DNA of 64,000 bases from Mucilaginibacter_A sp050954285 (GCA_050954285.1 JBPBPL010000007.1:62001-126000); one strand, 5' to 3'. Counted from the stretch's first letter, positions 1-8,596 are shown. The notes: a model not told the origin generated them from the sequence alone. Made by a program: numbers and translations.

Positions 1-506
1 CGGATTACCAGCGGAAAACCAATTAACTGCGCGGCCTCTTTTCCTTCCAAAAATGAGTTGGCAATTTTTGAGGGTGCTACGCCCACGCCGATATCCACCA
101 TTAACTGGCGAAATTCTTCACGGTTTTCGGTTTTTTCAATAGCCGCAATATCAACACCAATAATTTTTACGCCGTATTTTTGCCAGATGCCGCGTTCTTC
201 GGCTTCTTTGCAGAGGTTTAGAGCCGTTTGGCCGCCCATGGTTGGCAGCACGGCATCCAGTTTTCGTTCCTGTAAAATTTGTTCCAAGCTGTCGCAGTTT
301 AGCGGAAGCAGGTAAACATGATCGGCAATTACTTTATCCGTCATGATCGTAGCCGGATTACTGTTGATGATCGAAACTTCAATACCTTCTTCTTTTAAAG
401 AAAGTGAAGCTTGTGAGCCGGCATAATCAAATTCGCAGGCCTGGCCGATCACGATGGGGCCGGAACCGATAATTAAAACCGAATTGATGGAAGTGTTTCT
501 GGGCAT
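1..506 (-). CDS. carB: Carbamoyl-phosphate synthase large subunit, N-terminal part (partial)
   Basis: Translating the minus strand from the ATG at 506-504 gives about 168 codons with no stop before the window edge, so only the N-terminus is present. The start MPRNTSINSVLIIGSG is followed by GPIVIGQACEFDYAGSQA, NSNPATIMTD and LPTMGGQTALNL, the hallmark N-terminal (carboxyphosphate) synthetase segment of CarB. The enzyme makes carbamoyl phosphate from bicarbonate, glutamine-derived ammonia and ATP for arginine and pyrimidine synthesis in the cytoplasm. The full protein is normally about 1,070 residues in two homologous halves, so most lies to the left of the window. The partner carA is not visible. 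Confidence 0.95.
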   Translation of the reverse strand, partial: MPRNTSINSVLIIGSGPIVIGQACEFDYAGSQASLSLKEEGIEVSIINSNPATIMTDKVIADHVYLLPLNCDSLEQILQERKLDAVLPTMGGQTALNLCKEAEERGIWQKYGVKIIGVDIAAIEKTENREEFRQLMVDIGVGVAPSKIANSFLEGKEAAQLIGFPLVI

Positions 507-589
507 AGGGCTTTTTATGAGTAAAAAGTTATGAGTTGCGTATTCAAACGTTTAACTTAAACCAGGATTTCCTATGCAAAATGTAATGG

Positions 590-613
590 AAAATCCCGAC
601 TGTTTGTCGGGAT
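590..613 (-). terminator. Hairpin downstream of the TonB-C gene
   Basis: An 8-bp perfect stem (ATCCCGAC at 593-600, GTCGGGAT at 606-613) with a 5-nt loop. Read on the minus strand it lies about 28 bp past the stop of the gene at 641 and is followed by TTTTCC. This fits an intrinsic terminator between that gene and carB. A leader hairpin for carB is the alternative. Confidence 0.5.
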
Positions 614-640
614 GCAAAGGTAGTTTTTTTGAAAGATTTT

Positions 641-1624
641 TTATCTACCAGGCAAAGTAAAATTAATAGGAACTGTATAAGCAACCTTAACCGGTACACC
701 ATGCTGTATGCCCGGATTCCATTTTGGCGATTCACTTATTACTCTGTAGGCTTCAGCATCAATATCAGGACTAACACTTTTCAAAATTTTAATACCCGTT
801 ATGCTTCCATCTCTCTCAATCACAAAACTTAAAATTACACGTCCTTGTATATTTCTATCTTTTGCTCCTGATGGATAACGAATATTTTGTCCAAGATAAT
901 TACCAAAAGCACTTACACCACCCTTAAAAGTTGGCAATGCTTCTTTTACCGTATAATTTATGGTGCCGCCGTTTTCATCGGTTCTTGTGCCTTTAATAAA
1001 TTTTCCATCAGCATATTCTTCCGTGTAAAAAACTTTGCCTTTGTTCAGCGTGCCTTTCCAGGTTCCGTTTCGCTTTCCATCTTTTACATCACCTTCTTCT
1101 TCAACAAATTTGTAATCATTATCAAAAACCGCATAATGGCCATTCCCGTCTTTTACAGTTTCTGTACCGGTTGAATCATAGGCAGCCTGAACAACCTGGT
1201 TTTCGTTAAACGGCGCGTAACTGTTTTTATCAGTAGATTTTGTGTAAGAACTTATCCGGTACATTTTTCCGTTAGGATAGTAATCATAAATACGGCCAGT
1301 TGGTTGCCCTTTTTCGTAAGCGCAGATACGTTTTTTGTTTTTATTCGGATAGAAACTCACCGATTGTCCTTCTAACTTAATCGGATCAACAGCAGATGAT
1401 TTACCCGCCATTTTCATATTTCCGTTGGGATAATACTCCAGCACATTGTACAAAGCCGAACCAGAATCCGGCTTCTGCACAATCCGCGTAAAATCGGCAC
1501 TATCACGCTCAGTAACATATTTACCATTATTTTTTAAAAAATAAACGTTTTGTTTTTTTTGGGCGATGGCGTTCATCACCCAAAAACAACCGATAAAAAC
1601 AGCATAGTAAAATTTAGATTTCAT
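641..1624 (-). CDS. TonB C-terminal domain protein with MORN-like repeats
   Basis: A 327-residue exported protein. Residues 1-21 form a signal peptide ending AIAQ. The middle carries MORN/YwqK-like strands (YYPNGNMKMAGKS near residue 65, YYPNGKMYRISSY near 115). The C-terminal ~85 residues (GGVSAFGNYLGQNIRYP, then GRVILSFVIERDGSI and the PKWNPG turn) match the TonB C-terminal domain that contacts outer-membrane receptors. Bacteroidota often pair MORN repeats with a TonB-C domain in periplasmic proteins whose exact role is unknown; there is no proline-rich TonB spacer or long N-terminal anchor, so it is not a classical TonB. Three copies of the dispersed 12-mer are read through as coding sequence (cores at 937, 1218 and 1594, the last in the signal peptide). 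Confidence 0.8.
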   Translation of the reverse strand: MKSKFYYAVFIGCFWVMNAIAQKKQNVYFLKNNGKYVTERDSADFTRIVQKPDSGSALYNVLEYYPNGNMKMAGKSSAVDPIKLEGQSVSFYPNKNKKRICAYEKGQPTGRIYDYYPNGKMYRISSYTKSTDKNSYAPFNENQVVQAAYDSTGTETVKDGNGHYAVFDNDYKFVEEEGDVKDGKRNGTWKGTLNKGKVFYTEEYADGKFIKGTRTDENGGTINYTVKEALPTFKGGVSAFGNYLGQNIRYPSGAKDRNIQGRVILSFVIERDGSITGIKILKSVSPDIDAEAYRVISESPKWNPGIQHGVPVKVAYTVPINFTLPGR

Positions 1625-1648
1625 ATTCAGGATTTGCTTTAAATGTAC

Positions 1649-1721
1649 ATGCTGTTTTTAGCATATAAAAAATCTTTTTACTTTTTGCTTCACCATAAAT
1701 TTTACATGTTAAAAGAAGCAT
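1649..1721. repeat. Two facing copies of the dispersed 12-mer in a divergent promoter region
   Basis: A GT-type core ATGCTGTTTTTA at 1649-1660 and an inverted GA-type core TAAAAGAAGCAT at 1710-1721 occupy the 148-bp space between two divergent genes. AT-rich TAAAATTTA-type sequence flanks the second copy at about 1695-1705. Confidence 0.85.
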
Positions 1722-1772
1722 CGGCCTGTTAAAAAAGCTTATGTTTGGAGGAACAGAACTCAGCAAAAAGCA

Positions 1773-3806
1773 ATGAATTTTAAACTCTTTACCTGTTTTT
1801 CCTTCGGGATTTTTGGTTTGGCGATGCAATTAGCTTCGGCGCAGATTAAAACAGCCAATGATCCGGTTTATCAAAATTTAGATCAGTCTGTAAAACCCGG
1901 CGACAATTTTTTTGAATATGCCAATGGCGGCTGGATTAAAAAAAACCCGATTCCGGCAGCATATTCCAGCTGGGGAATTGGCAACGTGGTAAGTGAGGAT
2001 TTGCGTGATCGGCTGAAAAAAATCAACGAAGATGCCGAAAAAGCCAACGCCGCAAAAGGTACGAACACGCAGAAAATAGGCGATTTTTACTACAGCGGAC
2101 TGGATACGGCAACGATAGAAAAACTGGGAATTAATGCGATAAAGGTTCCGCTGGATCGCATCAGTCAAATAAAAACCAAGCAGGATGTGCTGGATGTTAC
2201 CGCTTACTTAAACACGGTTGGCGTGCGTAGTTTTATCGGTTTGGGCGTTGGGCAGGATGCTAAAAACAGTGTCAAAATGATGCTGCACTTGCGTCAGGCC
2301 GGCATTGGTTTGCCCAACCGCGATTATTATTTTAAAACAGATGCGCGTACCACCAAAATCCGTAATGATTATGCGCAAACGCATATGCCAACCATGCTCA
2401 AGCTTTCTGGTTTAGCTGATCCTGCTGCGGTCAATGCTGTTTTTAGCATAGAAAAATCATTGGCGGATAGCAGCCGCACGCTGGTTGCTCTGCGCGATCA
2501 GTATAAAAATTATAACAAAATGCCGGTTGCCAAGCTGAACCAGCTTACGCCGCACATCAACTGGACAAACCTGTTCCAGAAAATGGGTTTTGAGAAGGCA
2601 GATACCGTAATTGTTGGCCAGCCGGAATATTATGCAGAAGTTGACAAAGCTTTAATGCAGTATCCGGTTGCGGATTGGAAAGCTTATCTACGTTGGAAAT
2701 TAATTTCTTCTTATGCTTCCGTGCTGAGTAAGGATTTTGAAAATGAGAATTTCCGCTTTTCCGGAACAGTTTTATCCGGAAGAAAAGAGCAATTGCCGCG
2801 ATGGAAACGTGTTTTGGACAATGAAGGTGGTTTGATGGGCGAATTGTTAGGGCAGCTTTTTGTGAAGGAGTACTTCCCGGCATCATCCAAAAAACGTTAC
2901 GAAGATATGGTGGAAGCGATCCGCGTTTCTTACCGCGAGCACATCGCCAAACTGGAGTGGATGAGTCCGGAAACCAAACAAAAAGCACTGTTAAAACTCA
3001 ATGCCATCCATCCAAAAGTGGGTTTTCCGGATAAATGGAAAGATTTTTCTACGCTGCAGATCAGCCGTGTTTCTTACGCACAAAATGTGATGAATGGCCG
3101 CCACTGGCAATATCTGGAAAACATCCACAAACTTGGCAAACCGGTTGATCATATGGAGTGGAACATGACGCCACAAACGTATAACGCCAATTACAGTCCT
3201 TCTAACAACGAAATTACTTTGCCTGCTGCGCAGTTTATGATTCCCGGAATTAAAGATGCAGATGTGGATGATGCGGTGGCTTACGGTTATGTGGCTGCTT
3301 CTACCATCGGGCATGAAATTACGCATGGTTTTGACGATCAGGGCCGCCAGTATGATGCCAAAGGAAACCTGAAAGCATGGTGGACACCACAGGATTCGGC
3401 CAGATTTACGCAACGCGCGCAAATGTTGGTGGAGCAGTTTAACGGCTATAAAGTGCTGGATAGTCTGCACGTAAACGGTAAAGCCACTTTAGGAGAGAAC
3501 ATTGCCGATCTGGGCGGAATTGTTTTGGGATTAGATGCTTTCAAAAAAACGGCGCAGTATAAAGCAGGCAAAACCATCAACGGTCTAACGCCGGTGCAAC
3601 GCTTCTTTTTAGGCTATTCTTTAGGATGGCTGGGCCACGAACGCGATGAAGCCTTAGCCAGTCAGGTGATGACGGATGTACACTCGCCGGGCTATTTGCG
3701 GGTTAATGCGCCGTTTTCTGATGTGGACGAATTTTACACTGCTTTCGGTATCAAACCAAGCGATCCAATGTGGATCGATCCAGCCAAACGGGTGCGAATT
3801 TGGTAA
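1773..3806 (+). CDS. M13 family zinc metallopeptidase (neprilysin/PepO-like)
   Basis: A 677-residue secreted endopeptidase. A signal peptide ends at LASAQ (residue ~24). The N-terminal all-alpha M13 domain opens with GDNFFEYANGGWIKKNPIP. The zinc site is HEITH at residues 514-518 in the context TIGHEITHGFDDQGRQYD, and the third ligand is E575 in GENIADLGG, with D579 in the ExxxD motif. The C-terminus RVRIW matches the conserved M13 end (usually a CxxW or RVW tail). Length is typical for the family. It probably degrades peptides in the periplasm or outside the cell. A 12-mer core is embedded in frame at 2434, and the stop TAA (3804-3806) shares its last A with another core. Confidence 0.95.
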   Translation: MNFKLFTCFSFGIFGLAMQLASAQIKTANDPVYQNLDQSVKPGDNFFEYANGGWIKKNPIPAAYSSWGIGNVVSEDLRDRLKKINEDAEKANAAKGTNTQKIGDFYYSGLDTATIEKLGINAIKVPLDRISQIKTKQDVLDVTAYLNTVGVRSFIGLGVGQDAKNSVKMMLHLRQAGIGLPNRDYYFKTDARTTKIRNDYAQTHMPTMLKLSGLADPAAVNAVFSIEKSLADSSRTLVALRDQYKNYNKMPVAKLNQLTPHINWTNLFQKMGFEKADTVIVGQPEYYAEVDKALMQYPVADWKAYLRWKLISSYASVLSKDFENENFRFSGTVLSGRKEQLPRWKRVLDNEGGLMGELLGQLFVKEYFPASSKKRYEDMVEAIRVSYREHIAKLEWMSPETKQKALLKLNAIHPKVGFPDKWKDFSTLQISRVSYAQNVMNGRHWQYLENIHKLGKPVDHMEWNMTPQTYNANYSPSNNEITLPAAQFMIPGIKDADVDDAVAYGYVAASTIGHEITHGFDDQGRQYDAKGNLKAWWTPQDSARFTQRAQMLVEQFNGYKVLDSLHVNGKATLGENIADLGGIVLGLDAFKKTAQYKAGKTINGLTPVQRFFLGYSLGWLGHERDEALASQVMTDVHSPGYLRVNAPFSDVDEFYTAFGIKPSDPMWIDPAKRVRIW

Positions 3807-3857
3807 TGCTTCTTTTAGCAGGTAAGTTTTAAAGCGATGGTTTTCATCGCTTTTTTT
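3806..3857 (+). terminator. Dispersed repeat plus intrinsic terminator after the M13 peptidase
   Basis: Core ATGCTTCTTTTA at 3806-3817 overlaps the stop codon. It is followed by a 9-bp stem (AAAGCGATG 3831-3839, CATCGCTTT 3845-3853) with a GTTTT loop and a run of T, a standard Rho-independent terminator for the plus strand. Confidence 0.8.
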
Positions 3858-3883
3858 ATAACATCATTTTATCTTTGGCCGAG

Positions 3884-4495
3884 ATGATTTTAGCAGATAT
3901 TTTTACAGATTGGTTCCGGGCGCAAAATCCACTGGAAGTTATCGGTGTGATCACCGGGGTTTTATGCGTTTATCTGGCCGCCAAAAATGTCATCTGGAAC
4001 TGGCCGTTTGCCATCATCAGCGTAGCGGTTTACATTATTATTTTTTTTAAAGCGAAATTGTATGCTGATATGGGCTTGCAGTTTTATTTCCTGACGATGA
4101 ATATTTATGGCTGGTATTTCTGGAGCCGGAAGTCAAAAACGGACGCCAAGGTTCCGGTCATTAAAATCACCCAAAAAGAAATTAGCTTTTCCATTATCGG
4201 CATCATTTTATTTACCGCCATTTTAGGTTTTTTGCTGAAACATGGAACTGATGCCGCTTTTCCGTTTATAGATAGTTTTTGCACAGCTTGCAGCTTGATT
4301 GCGCAAGTGTTTTTAGCCCGCAAAGTATTGGAAAACTGGCTGATATGGGTTTTTGTAGATGTGATTTATGTGATCGTTTACGCGGCCAAACATCTGCACT
4401 TAACGGCCGGCATGTATGCTTTATATCTGCTGATTGCTGCTTTGGGCTATCGGGATTGGCGGCGGGATTACCAGGTGCAGGAAGTGGGAAAATAG
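3884..4495 (+). CDS. pnuC: Nicotinamide riboside transporter PnuC
   Basis: A hydrophobic protein of 203 residues with about seven membrane segments. Conserved PnuC features are WNWPFAIISVAVYIIIFF, LYADMGLQFYFLTMNIYGWYFW and the C-terminal NWLIWVFVDVIYVIVYA plus LGYRDWRRD. PnuC takes up nicotinamide riboside by facilitated diffusion, trapped inside by phosphorylation. An upstream in-frame TTG at 3875 would add three residues; the ATG at 3884 is preferred. The next gene encodes a NadR-type riboside kinase, the expected trapping enzyme, so the two form an NAD salvage pair despite the palindromic element between them. Confidence 0.9.
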   Translation: MILADIFTDWFRAQNPLEVIGVITGVLCVYLAAKNVIWNWPFAIISVAVYIIIFFKAKLYADMGLQFYFLTMNIYGWYFWSRKSKTDAKVPVIKITQKEISFSIIGIILFTAILGFLLKHGTDAAFPFIDSFCTACSLIAQVFLARKVLENWLIWVFVDVIYVIVYAAKHLHLTAGMYALYLLIAALGYRDWRRDYQVQEVGK

Positions 4496-4500
4496 CCTTT

Positions 4501-4603
4501 TGTCATCTCGACGATAGGAGAGATCTTCTTTAAATCGACTTAATTTATACCGATAAAAGAAGCATTAGTTCAATGAAGATTTCTCCCTTCGGTCGAAATG
4601 ACA
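4501..4603. repeat. REP-like imperfect palindrome with a 12-mer copy in its loop
   Basis: The left arm 4501-4528 (starts TGTCATCTCGACGATAGG) and right arm 4575-4603 (starts GAAGATTTCTCCCTTCGG) are inverted repeats with few mismatches. The loop holds a complete dispersed element: AATTTA, then core TAAAAGAAGCAT at 4554-4565. The right arm overlaps a spurious upstream start for the next gene. A related degenerate element lies at 45069-45155. Confidence 0.75.
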
Positions 4604-4626
4604 AACTTGAAATTCAATACAAAACA

Positions 4627-5157
4627 ATGAATCAAAACATCATCAGAATAGCCATCGTCGGGCCAGAATCTACCGGAAAATCAACAATGTCCAAATGGCT
4701 GGCAGAATATTATCAAACCATATGGGTGCCAGAATTTGCACGCGGTTACTGCGAAAATTTAACGGCAGATTGTACCTGGCAGGATGAAATCAACATGTTT
4801 CACGGTCAGCTGGCCTTAGAAAAAGAACTGCTGCCAAAAGCCAACAAGCTGCTGATTTGTGATACTACTTTTATCACCGTAAAAATATGGAGCGATGCTT
4901 TATTCGGAAGTTCTCCGCAGGAAGTGCTGGATGAATTGCCCAAACAACAGTACGATTTATATTTACTTCTGAGTATTGATATGCCTTGGCAGGATGATCC
5001 GTTGCGTAATTTTCCAACTCAGCGTGAACATTTTATGCAGGTTTGGCACCAGGAACTGCAAGCCATCAACGCAAATTATGTGGTGATTTCTGGGATCGGC
5101 GAGGCGCGTTACCAAAACGCGGTAAAAGCGATTGATACTTTTACCGCATTAATTTAA
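4627..5157 (+). CDS. NadR-type ribosylnicotinamide kinase (kinase domain only)
   Basis: A 176-residue P-loop protein. The Walker A motif GPESTGKST is at residues 12-20, followed by VPEFARGY, a signature of the NadR C-terminal kinase domain. A bifunctional NadR also has an N-terminal NMN adenylyltransferase domain, which is absent here. The protein likely phosphorylates nicotinamide riboside taken up by the adjacent PnuC. The reading frame extends upstream to an ATG at 4573, but those 18 codons are written by the right arm of a palindromic repeat, so the ATG at 4627 (MNQNIIRIAIVG) is chosen. The stop overlaps the stop of the convergent lipoprotein gene by 4 bp. Confidence 0.85.
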   Translation: MNQNIIRIAIVGPESTGKSTMSKWLAEYYQTIWVPEFARGYCENLTADCTWQDEINMFHGQLALEKELLPKANKLLICDTTFITVKIWSDALFGSSPQEVLDELPKQQYDLYLLLSIDMPWQDDPLRNFPTQREHFMQVWHQELQAINANYVVISGIGEARYQNAVKAIDTFTALI

Positions 5158-5372
5158 TGACTGGTTTTTGTGGTGTCGCTGCCAGAAGAAGCAGTACCGG
5201 AAGCACTTGTGCCCATACTTGCAGAGCCATGAATTGATTGCGTGGTATCACTGGCACCGGAGCTGCCGTGCGAACCGGAATCTGCTTGGGTATTTCCATT
5301 TTTTTGCGGGCTGTTACAGGCTGTAAATGTTATCCCGACAGCCATTATCATTATTAAACTTAATTTTTTCAT
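5154..5372 (-). CDS. Small Ser/Gly/Thr-rich lipoprotein
   Basis: Seventy-two residues: a lipoprotein signal with lipobox FTAC (Cys near residue 19), then a low-complexity tail rich in S, G, T, A and D with no recognisable domain. It is expected to be lipid-anchored in the envelope. No function can be assigned. It converges on the kinase gene with a 4-bp overlap. Confidence 0.65.
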   Translation of the reverse strand: MKKLSLIMIMAVGITFTACNSPQKNGNTQADSGSHGSSGASDTTQSIHGSASMGTSASGTASSGSDTTKTSH

Positions 5373-5433
5373 TATCTGATTTTTCTATTTTAAAGCTTAG
5401 AAAAGGCTGTTTTGTTTAATCCAAGCTGAATTG

Positions 5434-5459
5434 ATGCTTCTTTTATCGGACAAAATTTA
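5434..5459. repeat. Dispersed element supplying the receptor gene stop
   Basis: Core ATGCTTCTTTTA at 5434-5445, six spacer bases, then AAAATTTA. The minus-strand stop TAA of the receptor gene (5459-5457) lies inside the AT-rich half. Confidence 0.85.
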
Positions 5460-7925
5460 GTTGCCTTGCGGCTCGTCGGCAGGTTCTTTCTGGTCTTCTT
5501 TTTTCTTTTTCAACTGATCCAAAGTCCGGCCAAAACGATAAGCAAAAGTGAGGTTGATTTGCCGGCTCTGGAAACGGCGCTCGCTTACATTGTAAAAAGT
5601 AGGATCTGAGGTGATACTGCCGAAACGGCGCGTATTAAAAATATCACGGGCGTTTAAACTCAGGCTGGCTACTTTTTTCGCTAAAAAATCATAACGGATG
5701 CCGGCATCTAAACCGTAATTGGTTTTGGTTTTTCCTTGCGCAATAATTTGCGGTGCCTGGTAATCAAATCGCGCTTGTCCGCTTAAATTGTAAGGCAGCG
5801 TAAAATTGGTCGTCACGTTTCCGTTCCAGGCAAAACCGCTGGTAGAAACCAAACCCTGCGAAGGATCACCTTTAACATTGGTATTGTAAAAATTCAGGTT
5901 GCTGGTTACATTCCATTTTGGGGTAATTTCCGTCCGCCCAATCAGTTCCAAACCGCTAGTGGTTGCACTGGCAACGTTTTCAAACTGAATCAGTTGAATG
6001 CCGGTATTATCATAAGCTGAACGGATCATCTGGATGGAACCGTTAACCTGGCGATAATATAGCGAAGATGTAAACGTGGTGGTTTTCCAGTATTTGGCAT
6101 AACTCAGTTCGAAAGAATGCACGTCTTCAGGTTTTAAATCCGGGTTGCCAATGCGGTAATTCAGTGGATCACTTCGATCTAAAAACGGAATAATCTGGCG
6201 GTCGCGCGGTCGGTTTACACGACGCGTATAACTTAATTGCAAGGTTTGCTCACCGGTAAACTTCTGGGTTAAAAACACGCTTGGATAAATGCGGAAATAA
6301 TTTTGGTTAAAAGTTTTGTTCGAATCCAGCAAAGCCGTATTAATCAAAGCCTGCTCTGCACGCAAACCGCCCTGGAAACCGAAATTACCAAACTGGTGCT
6401 GGTAATTGCCATAAACGGCATGAATTTTTTCATCATAAACGAAGTTGGTCGAAATCCGCGGATCGTTTACATAATTACCGGAATTGTTTAACGTATCTGC
6501 ATCAAAAATACTGGCGTTGCGGCTTAGCGTAGTGCGGTAGCCAGCTTCCAGCTTACTATTTTTGGTGAGCGGATTGGTGTAATCAAACTGTAAGTTCCAG
6601 TTGCGGAAACGGCCGTTGGTTAGGTTTTGCTGGATCAGATCGCTGGCACTTTGCGGTATGCTTACATAATTGTAAGTGGTGGTGTTATAATCGTCAATTT
6701 CGTGTTCCTTGCCGCGGCCGTAACTGATGTTGGAGGTCAGTTCTTCTTTTGGCTTTTTAAATTTATGCGAGAAATCTAAATTAAAATCATAATTGTTACC
6801 GTTTTCATCCTGTGTATTATTTCGCAGGATAGATGAATTTAAGGTTTCAAACTGGCCGATTCCCTGTGTTGCACCATTATCGCCACCGGTTCTTTTACGG
6901 ATATTTACGTTGCTGGAAACGCCTAAAGTTGTTTTTTCGCCCAGGTAATAATCCATCCCAATCTTAAAAACATCTCCTGTAAAATTACGCTTGTTAATGC
7001 TGTTTTGGTTAAAGGTATAAGTGGTATCGGCACCTAAAGTTGTTTGGCGATAATTAATTCGGTCGCTGTAACCGCTGCCATTGCGCATGCCATAACGGTG
7101 GCTGTAATTGCCGTACAGGTTAATATTTTTATTCTGATAAGCCAGCGCCAGGTTGGTATTAAAACTTTTTGGTATGCCGCCGGTAACCGAAACATTGCCA
7201 TTTAAACCTTTACGGGTATTTTTTTTCAGAACGATATTGATGATGCCCGATTGTCCTTCCGCATCGTATTTAGAGGAAGGATTGGTGATTAGTTCAATGG
7301 TTTCGATGGAGCTGGCCGGAATGGATTGCAGTACATCAGTGATTGAACTTCCACCCAAAAGAGAAGGTTTGCCATCAATCAAAATCCGTACACTACTGGA
7401 ACCGCGCATGCTTACGTTTCCATCTACATCCACAGAAACGGTAGGCACATTGGCCAGCAAATCCGTAGCCGATCCGCCCTGGCTCACTAAACTTTGTTCT
7501 ACACTGAAGCTTTTGCGGTCTATGCCTAATTGTATATTGTTTTTTTTGCCTTCTATGGTTACTTCTTTTAGCACCGAAGTTTTGCTGATAACCATTTTAA
7601 CGGAACCTAAACTTAAAGCTGGCGCAGAAGCGTTAAGCGTAGTTGGCCGAAGGATAGTATTGTAGCCTACATAACTTATTTTTAAAGTATAAGTACCAAA
7701 CGGAACTGCACTCATTACAAAGCTGCCGTTTGCATCAGTTTGGGCAGTTTTAGCTAACTGATTATTTGGGCCGAGCAGCACAATTGTAGCAAAATCTAGC
7801 GGTTTGCTGGTGGTAACATCAATCAGTTTCCCGGTAATGCGGCCGGTAGTTTGCGCATCAGCCAAAAAAGTAAACGTGGATAAAAAAAAGAAAATCCAGA
7901 AAGCGGACAGGTATAATTTTGTCAT
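5457..7925 (-). CDS. TonB-dependent outer-membrane receptor (CarboxypepD_reg + plug + barrel)
   Basis: 822 residues. A signal peptide (to ADAQ, ~residue 25) is followed by a carboxypeptidase-regulatory-like beta-sandwich (GRITGKLIDVTTSKPLDFAT), a plug domain near residues 120-230 (LLANVPTVSVDVDGNVSMRG, VRILIDGKPSLLGG) and a long beta-barrel rich in aromatic strands. It is shorter than SusC proteins and resembles the outer membrane beta-barrel receptor family common in Bacteroidota; no SusD partner is adjacent. The substrate is unknown. The C-terminus after the last barrel strand (AYRFGRTLDQ) is a charged Lys/Glu tail. The 2.5-kb gene contains no exact copy of the dispersed 12-mer. Confidence 0.85.
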   Translation of the reverse strand: MTKLYLSAFWIFFFLSTFTFLADAQTTGRITGKLIDVTTSKPLDFATIVLLGPNNQLAKTAQTDANGSFVMSAVPFGTYTLKISYVGYNTILRPTTLNASAPALSLGSVKMVISKTSVLKEVTIEGKKNNIQLGIDRKSFSVEQSLVSQGGSATDLLANVPTVSVDVDGNVSMRGSSSVRILIDGKPSLLGGSSITDVLQSIPASSIETIELITNPSSKYDAEGQSGIINIVLKKNTRKGLNGNVSVTGGIPKSFNTNLALAYQNKNINLYGNYSHRYGMRNGSGYSDRINYRQTTLGADTTYTFNQNSINKRNFTGDVFKIGMDYYLGEKTTLGVSSNVNIRKRTGGDNGATQGIGQFETLNSSILRNNTQDENGNNYDFNLDFSHKFKKPKEELTSNISYGRGKEHEIDDYNTTTYNYVSIPQSASDLIQQNLTNGRFRNWNLQFDYTNPLTKNSKLEAGYRTTLSRNASIFDADTLNNSGNYVNDPRISTNFVYDEKIHAVYGNYQHQFGNFGFQGGLRAEQALINTALLDSNKTFNQNYFRIYPSVFLTQKFTGEQTLQLSYTRRVNRPRDRQIIPFLDRSDPLNYRIGNPDLKPEDVHSFELSYAKYWKTTTFTSSLYYRQVNGSIQMIRSAYDNTGIQLIQFENVASATTSGLELIGRTEITPKWNVTSNLNFYNTNVKGDPSQGLVSTSGFAWNGNVTTNFTLPYNLSGQARFDYQAPQIIAQGKTKTNYGLDAGIRYDFLAKKVASLSLNARDIFNTRRFGSITSDPTFYNVSERRFQSRQINLTFAYRFGRTLDQLKKKKEDQKEPADEPQGN

Positions 7926-8018
7926 ATCCGCAAAAGTCAGGCTTTTAACTTAGCCGAATTGGCACAGGCAGTAAAGATTTTATTACAAACTCACACAACA
8001 ATTGTAAAAAAGATAGGA

Positions 8019-8062
8019 TAAAAGAAGCATGCGGTTAATGCTTCTTTTACCGGCACAAATTA
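8019..8062. repeat. Inverted pair of the dispersed element
   Basis: TAAAAGAAGCAT at 8019-8030 and ATGCTTCTTTTA at 8038-8049 face away from each other with a 7-bp spacer, so the transcript can fold into a 12-bp stem. The pair sits just past the stop of the redoxin gene, whose TAA (8062-8060) lies in the AT-rich tail. A terminator role is plausible. Confidence 0.8.
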
Positions 8063-8554
8063 GTTTTTAACTGCTTTTACCAAATCTTTTACCTCCGGTA
8101 TTTTGGCAAAGGTTTCTACCAGCTTGTGGTTTTTATCGTAAACGGCAAAATAAGGCGTGTTGCGCACCTGGTAAAATTTTTGCACCACGTAAGTATAACC
8201 TTCTGTTCCAACTTTAATATTAGGGTATTTTTTAAGCTGATAATCCTGCACAAACTTGGTAAGTGCTTTAAACTGGCGGGTTGGTTCTACAAAGCTGATC
8301 ATCACAATCTGCGTATTGCCAAACTCTTTAATGTGCTTGGTTATTTCCATCGTCATGTGCTGGCAATGCGGGCAATCCGGGGCAAAATACATAATCATCA
8401 CCGGAATGTTTTTCTTGAGGTTGGCTGGCGTTTCGTAAACACTATCCGAAGTCAGGATATGGTAAGGTGGAATATCTTTGTTCAGTGGTGCATCTTGTGA
8501 ACAGGCAGTTAAGGCAATTCCAAGGAACAAGAGCAAGAAATATACTGGTTTCAT
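8060..8554 (-). CDS. Thioredoxin-fold lipoprotein (TlpA/redoxin-like)
   Basis: 164 residues. A lipoprotein signal MKPVYFLLLFLGIALTAC has the lipobox Cys at residue 18. A thioredoxin fold follows with the active site CPHC in MYFAPDCPHCQHMTMEI. The likely role is a membrane-anchored periplasmic thiol-disulfide reductase or peroxide-type enzyme. An in-frame TTG/ATG region up to 8590 would prepend 12 residues (MLKTASSKSNFY), but that stretch is a copy of the dispersed element (core 8575-8586), so the ATG at 8554 is preferred. The gene ends in an inverted pair of the same element. Confidence 0.8.
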   Translation of the reverse strand: MKPVYFLLLFLGIALTACSQDAPLNKDIPPYHILTSDSVYETPANLKKNIPVMIMYFAPDCPHCQHMTMEITKHIKEFGNTQIVMISFVEPTRQFKALTKFVQDYQLKKYPNIKVGTEGYTYVVQKFYQVRNTPYFAVYDKNHKLVETFAKIPEVKDLVKAVKN

Positions 8555-8596
8555 ATAAAAGTTGGATTTAGACGATGCTGTTTTTAGCACCTATTT

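Noticed and set aside
4573..4626. N-terminal extension of the riboside kinase from the ATG at 4573
   Set aside because: These codons are the right arm of a palindromic repeat, and the P-loop protein has a normal start at 4627.
7559..7570. TTACTTCTTTTA inside the TonB-dependent receptor as a further repeat copy
   Set aside because: It differs at the first base and encodes LKEV, a sequence conserved in this receptor family for protein reasons; the same applies to 14433-14444.
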